A DNA stretch of 64,000 nucleotides, from contig NC_081406.1 in assembly GCF_030272615.1 (NCBI RefSeq), positions 264,221,692 through 264,285,691 of the forward strand, given 5' to 3'. The position numbers and the translations under genes were made by a program. The DNA is from Cryptomeria japonica. Lineage: Eukaryota > Streptophyta > Pinopsida > Cupressales > Cupressaceae. Below, piece after piece: positions 57,575 through 64,000 of this stretch; within the stretch, counting starts at the first letter, position 1; each line of letters opens with the position of its first letter. The notes under the pieces were generated by a model that saw only the letters and a list, made by a program, of their open reading frames with translations, ran no database searches and was not told where the DNA came from.

Positions 57575-60500
57575 ATGATGAAGAGGGAAGGTCCAAAGTT
57601 CAACAAAAACAACTTTAAAATATGGAAGGACAAAATGAGGATATACATCAAAAGCATGGGTGCTCAACACCGGAGTTATGTTGAGAATACTTATGTTATC
57701 CCTACCGGTACTCTCACCGATGATCAATAGAGAGAGATTCAGGAGAATGGGCAAGTCATGGAAGCCCTAATCAGCAGTCTATCTGACATTGAGTTTACTG
57801 ATGTTCAGGATAAAGACAATCCCAAAGAAGTATGGGATGCTCTTAAGAATATCTATGGCGGTGATGAGCATGTGAAATCGGCTAAGGAAGAGAGCCTTAG
57901 GGGAAAGTTTGAAGACATGTGGATGATTGAAGAAGAGACCATTCAACAATATGGAATAAGAATCAAAACTGGTGTTGGAGACATCAAGAGTGCAGGTGGT
58001 ATAATAGATGATTCCACTGTTGTTAGCAAAGTCTTGAGATCCTTATTATTGGTCTATGCAATAAGGGTTGTTGCTATTCAGGAATTTAGATGTATAGACA
58101 AGACAAAGGTATCCCTAGACTCTATCATTGCTAAGTTGATAGCTTCTGAGATAAATAATTATGATGGCAGTATTCAGAAGACTAAATCAGCCTTTAGAGC
58201 ATCTGTTGCACCATCTAGAAAGGGCAAAGAAGCTAGTACCAGTGGTGAACCAAGACAAAGCAGAGAAATGGATGATGAGGAGATCCTGATGGTATTTGAA
58301 GCTCTTCTTGCCAAGAGACTTCCTAAGGGAACCGGTAAATACAGAGGTAAGCTCCCTTTGAAATGCTTTTCTTGCAATAGGATAGGACACATTGTTGTAA
58401 ACTATCCTAATGGTGATAACAAGGACAAACCGGAGAGGTTCAAGAAGTTCAAAGGAGGAAACCGGAGAAACTGTTTTGTAGCAGTTGATGAAGGTGACAC
58501 TGATGAGGAATTGGAAGATAAAGAAAATGAAGACATTATGTTTGTAGCAGTTAAGGAAGATGTGTCAGACAAGAAGGCTCTTGTCTCCCACTTTGATAAT
58601 TCTAATGAGTGGATTATCAACAGTGGTTGTTCTCACCATATGACTGGTGACGGGAGTAAGTTTCTATCTCTGGAAGAGTATGATGGTAGTGTGGTTCATT
58701 TTGGTAATGATGCACCATGTATGGTAAAAGGCAGAGGGTCCATCTCTCTGAATGGAAAAAGCAGTGCTGACAATGTGTATTGGGTAGAAGGTCTCAGACA
58801 CAGCCTCTTGAGTGTTGCCCAGCTAAATGATAATGGACTCACTCTGGAATTCAGAGATGGAGTGTGTAAAATAAAAGGTAAGAGTGGTGAACTGATGGCC
58901 ACTGGTATGCAGACCAAAGGTAACCTATTTCAGTTGAATGCAAATATCAGTACATGTCTAATGGCTAAGTTTGATGATAGCTGGATATGGAATAGGAGAC
59001 TCTGCCATGTAAACTTTGATAATATTGTGAAGGCCAGTAAGATCAAGGCAGTTAGAGGATTGCCTATGCTGAGCAAACCGGAGAATCCTTTGTGTAGAGA
59101 GTGTCAACTGGGGAAAATGTCTTCCTCGACCTTCAAAGGCTTTCACTGCAGACAATTTACTTGATCTTGTGCATATTGATTTATGTGGTCCTATGAAAAC
59201 TAGGAGTGTTCAGGGAGATAGGTATTTTATGATTCTTACTGATGATTGCTCAAGAATGATGTGGGTCACATTCTTGAAGCACAAGTCTGAAGCCTTTGGA
59301 AAGTTCAAAGCCTTCAGAGCACTAGTTGAAAAAGAAAGCAGTAAGAGGATTAAGTACCTGAGAACTGATCAAGGAGGAGAATTAACTTCTGGTGAATTCA
59401 ACAAGTATTGTGAAGAGAACAGCATCAAGAGGCAATTGTCTGCCCCTCGAACTCCACAGCAGAATGGCCTAGTAGAGAGAAACAACCGGATTGTAGTTGA
59501 AGCAGCCAGAACAATGTTGATCCAAGGAAAAGTTGCTCACACCTTTTGGAGAGAAGCGGTGAGCACTACAGTCTACACAATGAACCGGGTACTCATCAAA
59601 AAGGGTAAGGATAAAACACCTTATGAGTATTGGACCGGTAAGACACCAGTGGTAAGATACTTTAGAGTGTTTGGTAGCAAATGTTATATCAAGATGAATG
59701 AACATCAGAGCAAGTTTAATGCTAAATGTGATGAGGGAATATTCCTAGGGTATTCCAAAAAGAGCAAAGCTCTCAAATGTTTCAACAATAGGACTCAGAG
59801 AATTGTTGAAAGCATCAATGTTAGAGTTGATGAAACCTCTGAGAAATCTGAGGAAACCGGCAGTGAGAAAGTAGGAGATGAATGGTAGTAACCTTCTACG
59901 AACCGATTGTAAAACAACCTAGCACCAGTAACAATGCTCCTACACCGGTAGATGTTGATGCTGATGAAGATGAGGATGAAGAAGAAAAGCAAGAGGAAAC
60001 AACTAAGATCATTCCTAGGTATGTAAAGTTGAATCATGATCCAAAGCAGATCATAGGAGACAAGGATGCAGGAATTCTTACAAGAAGAAAGGTCAGAGAA
60101 AACTCTTGCATGATCTCTGAATTTGAGCCTAAAACATTCAAAGAGGCACATAAAGATGAAGACTAGATCAAGGCAATGGAAGAGGAACTTGACCAGATAG
60201 AAAAGAATGGTACATGGTCTTTGGTACCCAGACCCGAGCATAAAAATGTCATAGGCACCAAATGGGTTTTCAGAAATAAGCTGAATGAAGATGGCACAGT
60301 GGTAAGAAACAAAGCCAGACTGGTGTGCAAAGGTTATGCTCAAGAAGAAGGAGAAGACTATGGAGAAACCTTTGCTCCAGTAGCCAGATTGGAAGGAGTT
60401 TGTATGCTTCTTGCATATGCAGCATTCAAGGGATTCAAAGTATATCAAATGGATGTAAAATCTGCATTCTTGAATGGAATACTAGAAGAGGAGGTGTATA

Positions 60501-61660
60501 TAGAGAAACCAGATGGGTTTTCCCTATTAGAATACAGTGACATGGTGTGTAGGCTACACAAAGCCTTGTATGGACTAAAGCAGGCACCTAGATCATGGTA
60601 TGAATGCTTGCACTCCCATCTTATGAAGATTAGATTTGAGAGAACAAGTGAAGATAGCAATATCTACCTGAAATCAGAAGGAGATCAGATTATAATCTGT
60701 GAGGTATTTGTTGATGACATAATTTTTGGAGGAGATGACAAGATGAGTCATGATTTTGTAGATGAAATGAAAAAGGAATTTGAGATGTCACTTATAGGGG
60801 AGATTAAGTTCTTCATTGGACTACAGATTCAACAAATGAAAGATGGAATATTTATCACTTAGTCCAAGTATGTCAAAGAGGTGTTGGAGACTTTTGGCAT
60901 GGAAGACAGCAAACTGGTTCGTACACCGATGGTGACCAGTTGTAAATTATCAAAAGAGGATGACTCAGGGTTGGTAAATGAGAAATAATACCAATCAATG
61001 ATTGGTAAATTGTACTATGTAGTACATAGCAGACCGGACATTGCACATGCATTGGGCATTACTGCACAGTTCCAAAAAAGCCCAGGAGAATCCCACTTGG
61101 TAGCAGTCAAGCGGATTCTGAGATATCTGAAGGGAACTATTGACTATGGATTATGGTATCCATACAGTAATGATTTCAACTTGAAAGTGTTTACAGATGC
61201 TGACTGGGTTGGTAATGTGGATGACCGGAAGAGCATAACCGATGGTGCATTCTTTCTTGGTGGTAGACTAGTCTCATGGATGAGTAAGAAGCAGAGTTGT
61301 ATCTCTCAATCTACAACAGAAGTAGAGTATGTTGCAGCATTTATGAACTGCAACCAGATAATTTGGATGAAGCATGTATTAAATGGCTTCAAAGTTCCTG
61401 TATCTGAACTGGTAAGTATATTTTGTGACAACACAAGTGCAATTAACATCTCCAAAAATCCGGTTTTACATGCTAGAACCAAGCACTTCGAGCTCAAGTA
61501 TCATTTCTTGAGGGAAAAGGTTTAGAATAAAGAAGTTGTATTGGAACATGTTTCCAATAAGGAGCAATTAGCAGACATATTCACCAAGCCTCTTTCGAAG
61601 GCTACCTTTACCTATTTGAGAGGTGACTTAGGGGTGCTACCCCTTCAAGAGGTGAACTAA
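57575..61660 (+). pseudogene. gag-pol: Gag-pol of element G, nearly complete
   Basis: From ATG 57,575: Copia gag (NNFKIWKDKM, then NPKEVWDALKNIYGG), knuckle CFSCNRIGHIVVNY with the last Cys lost (about 58,365), protease WIINSGCSHHMTG where the catalytic Asp is Asn (58,619), GAG-pre-integrase WIWNRRLCHVNF (first zinc His is Asn), integrase HIDLCGP, RTDQGGE and PQQNGLVERNN with all three catalytic residues. Reverse transcriptase (60,176-60,862) has [34 protein letters not shown] and [11 protein letters not shown]. RNase H has FTDADW, EVEY and FCDNTSA. It stops at TAA 61,658. Frameshifts lie near 59,150 and 59,880. Stops at 57,728, 60,164, 60,860, about 60,986 and 61,523 include TAG for Gln or Trp codons. 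Confidence 0.93.
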
Positions 61661-61737
61661 AGGTGTGTTCTCCACATCAGTTAGGTCTTATATTGATATA
61701 TCTTTTTCAGGATTGATGTGTTGAAGGATGCTACTCC

Positions 61738-61908
61738 TTAGGGGGAGCAGCATAGTGGAACATAGATGTGTATGCCTCCACTTTGGCATTGTTGTCAAAG
61801 GGGAAGAAGATGTAAAGTGGAGAAGATATCTGCAGTATTGGGGAGAAGATGTGAAGCAGAAGCAGCAAGATATCTTTGTATATTTCCATCAATGCCAAAG
61901 GGGGAGAT
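61738..61908 (+). promoter_or_regulatory. Purine tracts of element G
   Basis: AAAGGGGGAGAT (61,897-61,908) abuts the 3' LTR. Related tracts ttagggggagcag (about 61,738) and caaaggggaagaag (about 61,796) lie upstream. Confidence 0.82.
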
Positions 61909-63415
61909 TGTTGGCATATGTGCAGAGCAAGATGACATGATGATATTGTATATTGTCACTGATGTCAATATGTTGAAGTATGAACCGATATGGTCTAGTA
62001 ACCAAACTGGCAAGAGAACTGGTATGATGATGTAAACCGGTATTTGTGAAAAAGTGAAGTGGTATGTTTGTTTAAGGTGAACCAGTATGTTGGAATAAGA
62101 ACCGGTAAATGGAAGTTTTGTACTAGGGTTTCATTTGGCATGACTACTGGCTGGTAGTCTCAGCTTCAGGGTTTCCGGTTGATGGATTCCAAGATTGTGC
62201 TATTCAACCAATGACATCTTGTAATGAGTTAGCATTGTATGAAGACCAGATAAGTGTTGTCACATCAGCCTTGTGCGCATGAAGGATTTCCTTAAGGATC
62301 TTGCATAGAGAGTGATCCTATCTACCTCAGGAATGTGCGAAATCTCTGTAAATGGTGGAGAGCGTGTGATGAGTTATCAGCTTCCTGAAGCAGAAAAGAA
62401 TGAACGTTGGAGAATGTCTTGAGATCTGTTCAAGACTGTTGTATTCGATGTAGTATGATTAACAGTCAGGATTGAACCGACTGGATTATAAAACCTAAAT
62501 GTTTAGGGTTTAGGGTTTATGCTACCGACCTATCTATTTCCTATAAGGTCGATGATATTTTTCATTTTGAAGTTGTTGGCAAATGGTATGTGTGTATCCC
62601 AGTGAGCGATACTTGATTCTTGCCAGACCGGAGAAGTGTGTTGATACCTACAGAGTGTGATTTCAGAAGAAAAGGAGCTTAAGTGGATCTGCCTTAGCAT
62701 TGAGTGTTGTTATCAGATCAGTGTATTACCTGTTGACTTCTAACCATTTCAATAGTTGGAAAATCCCTTAACCGGGTAGCTTTAATAGTCTTTTATGTAA
62801 ATCCTTTAACAGGGTGACTCAATTCAATGAGTTCTTCAAATCCTCTTGCGAGGTAACCTTTAACAGGGTTCTAACCTTTAACCGGGTATTTAGCCATCCC
62901 TTAACCGGGTGATCCCTAGCAGGATCAGTTCCTAGCAGAACCTATTGTAAAAGTCTCTAACTGGACTAGGCTCCTAACAGAGCGGACTCCAAGAGAGTTC
63001 AAGAACATCTTGTGGGTATTCATCCCCACCGTGGTTTTTCCCAGTTGGGTTTCCACGTGAAAAATCAATGTGTCATGTGTGATGGTTTAGTGTTCTATGT
63101 CAAACTGGTAAAATATGTTGAACTAGCAGTCATTATATTTTTTATGGTAGATTACCTGTTTATGCTTAAGGGTGAAGAGGAAATGAGGTATTAGATTGAA
63201 TAGAAAGATAAGTGTTATCGGTTTATGTCCTTGATATTCAAACTATGTTTTACTGGTAGTAATCTAGTTTAAACCAGTGTTATCGCTTGCCAGACAAAGT
63301 GCACTGTTTGCAGTCAAACCGGTTTAGGAAAAGTGTTTTTGCCTGTACTGATTCACCCCCCCCCCCCCCCCTCTTAGTACCGGTTTGGTACTAATTTTTC
63401 ATCATTTATTCATCA
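61909..63415 (+). repeat. 3' LTR of element G (1,507 bp)
   Basis: It begins TGTTGGCATA and ends TTCATCA before ctcac. Near its end it has an 11-base insertion relative to the 5' copy (ttcatcattt duplicated). A telomere-like gtttagggtttagggttt lies at 62,501-62,518. Confidence 0.9.
63345..63380 (+). promoter_or_regulatory. LTR-end stem-loop, element G 3' LTR
   Basis: GTACTGA pairs with TTAGTAC around a long C-run, as in the 5' LTR. Confidence 0.7.
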
Positions 63416-64000
63416 CTCACGGGCCTGCTAAACATGCTCAAAATACAGAACAGGTCACAACCGGGACCTCAAACCTTAAGATCTATCTTCTATGTTTAGT
63501 CTAACTTCTTGGTTACATTCTAATGCTCTATTAAAATGATTTATATGATCCAAGAAGATCCGGTCGGCCCAAAAAGGGATCAAAACCCAAAGAACAAGAC
63601 CTAATGTGCAAAACCAATAAGGTCGGCCTTCGCCAAGAGATTCCTCTAGAAAATCTAAAGGATGAAGTGTAGACCATGGTAAAAGGTCGGTCACACACCA
63701 AGGAACATCGAAATTAACGCTCAGGGCTCCACAAGCTATGAAAGGGATCTAGTAGATTACCAATTCAAATAGGTCTTGGCAACCGGTAACAGGAAACTGT
63801 CACGGAAATTGGTAGCGATAACTTGCCAAAAAATGATCCAAATGCTCCACGGTTTGGGAATAAGGAAGATGATCAAGTCTTCAAGCCAAAATCCAACTCC
63901 ATGGGATCCAGTGAGCCAAATCCGAGACACACAAAAAGAAATGTTGAAACTACAAATAGAAAGCAAAACAGAAAGGAAAATATTTTTGGTTGATGCAAGA
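63416..64000. other. Unassigned flank right of G
   Basis: Continuation of 55,824-55,997 after the ctcac duplication. Repeated ggtcggcc words (about 63,560, 63,623, 63,686) recall the LTRs of the D family on the minus strand, so this may be part of another LTR, but its end is outside the window. No ORF of substance. Confidence 0.4.

Larger units (their letters stand above)
55998..63415 (+). mobile_element. Element G: best preserved Copia element
   Basis: Order: 5' LTR 55,998-57,503, primer site, gag-pol, purine tract, 3' LTR 61,909-63,415, flanked by a perfect ctcac duplication (55,993-55,997 and 63,416-63,420). By hand the first 470 bp of the LTRs differ at about 45 sites, mostly transitions (about 9-10%). 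The coding region has only two frameshifts and a handful of stops. The family differs from C/F/H in LTR and in pol sequence, and the solo LTR at 6,734-8,387 is a relative. Confidence 0.93.

Noticed and set aside
62501-62520. Interstitial telomere array
   Set aside because: Only two to three TTTAGGG units, at the same place in both LTRs, so it is a promoter-type motif and not telomeric DNA.
63355-63373. C homopolymers as sequencing errors
   Set aside because: C-runs occur at the same position in all LTRs, flanked by the paired arms. Exact lengths may be unreliable, but the feature is real.

Overview
The window is non-genic plant DNA made almost entirely of nested retrotransposons; I see no host gene, tRNA or rRNA. 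The plant signs are primer-binding sites complementary to initiator tRNA-Met, Copia-order pol (protease, integrase, reverse transcriptase, RNase H), and a plant-type LINE with endonuclease, reverse transcriptase, zf-RVT and RNase H. The depth of nesting and the heavy decay suggest a very large plant genome. A conifer or other gymnosperm is my guess, but the sequence does not prove it.

Layout. 1-21,688: an old Copia element (H, + strand) holds four insertions. These are element A in its gag (1-5,441, left end outside the window), a solo LTR in its integrase (6,734-8,387), element B in its 3' LTR (8,989-15,343, - strand) and element D near the end of that LTR (16,232-21,626, - strand). 21,689-28,867: an A/T-rich tract with a decayed minus-strand ORF of unknown function (22,879-26,251), then an array of self-complementary repeats (26,533-27,657) and an A/T-rich tandem repeat. 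28,868-36,917: a whole LINE inserted in that tandem repeat. 38,995-47,353: Copia element C with a solo LTR inside its gag. 48,717-49,175: a Ty3/Gypsy chromovirus tail with chromodomain. 51,221-55,823: Copia element F (- strand, 5' truncated). 55,998-63,415: the best preserved Copia element, G.

How the parts relate. H, C, F and G have autonomous-type pol, now broken by stops and frameshifts. A and B have LTRs, a primer site, a purine tract and an unusual Gag with four zinc knuckles, but no pol. In place of pol they have one long ORF of about 1,060 codons with an N-terminal domain, a basic linker and coiled coil. They would need replication enzymes from another element. D has a Gag like that of A/B plus pol remnants, so it may come from the lineage that supplied them.

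Main observations. (1) All 13 LTR 3' ends in the window carry a stem-loop just upstream of the primer-binding site. The loop is constant and C-rich, while the stem sequence changes between families with base pairing kept. (2) ORFs of similar architecture, and partly similar sequence, sit in three different settings: in place of pol in A/B, alone at 22.9-26.3 kb, and as a third ORF inside the target-site duplication of the LINE. (3) Many disabling stops are CAG to TAG or TGG to TAG changes, as expected from decay of methylated cytosines. Target-site duplications are visible for B, D, G, C, both solo LTRs and the LINE, so the insertion order can be read directly.
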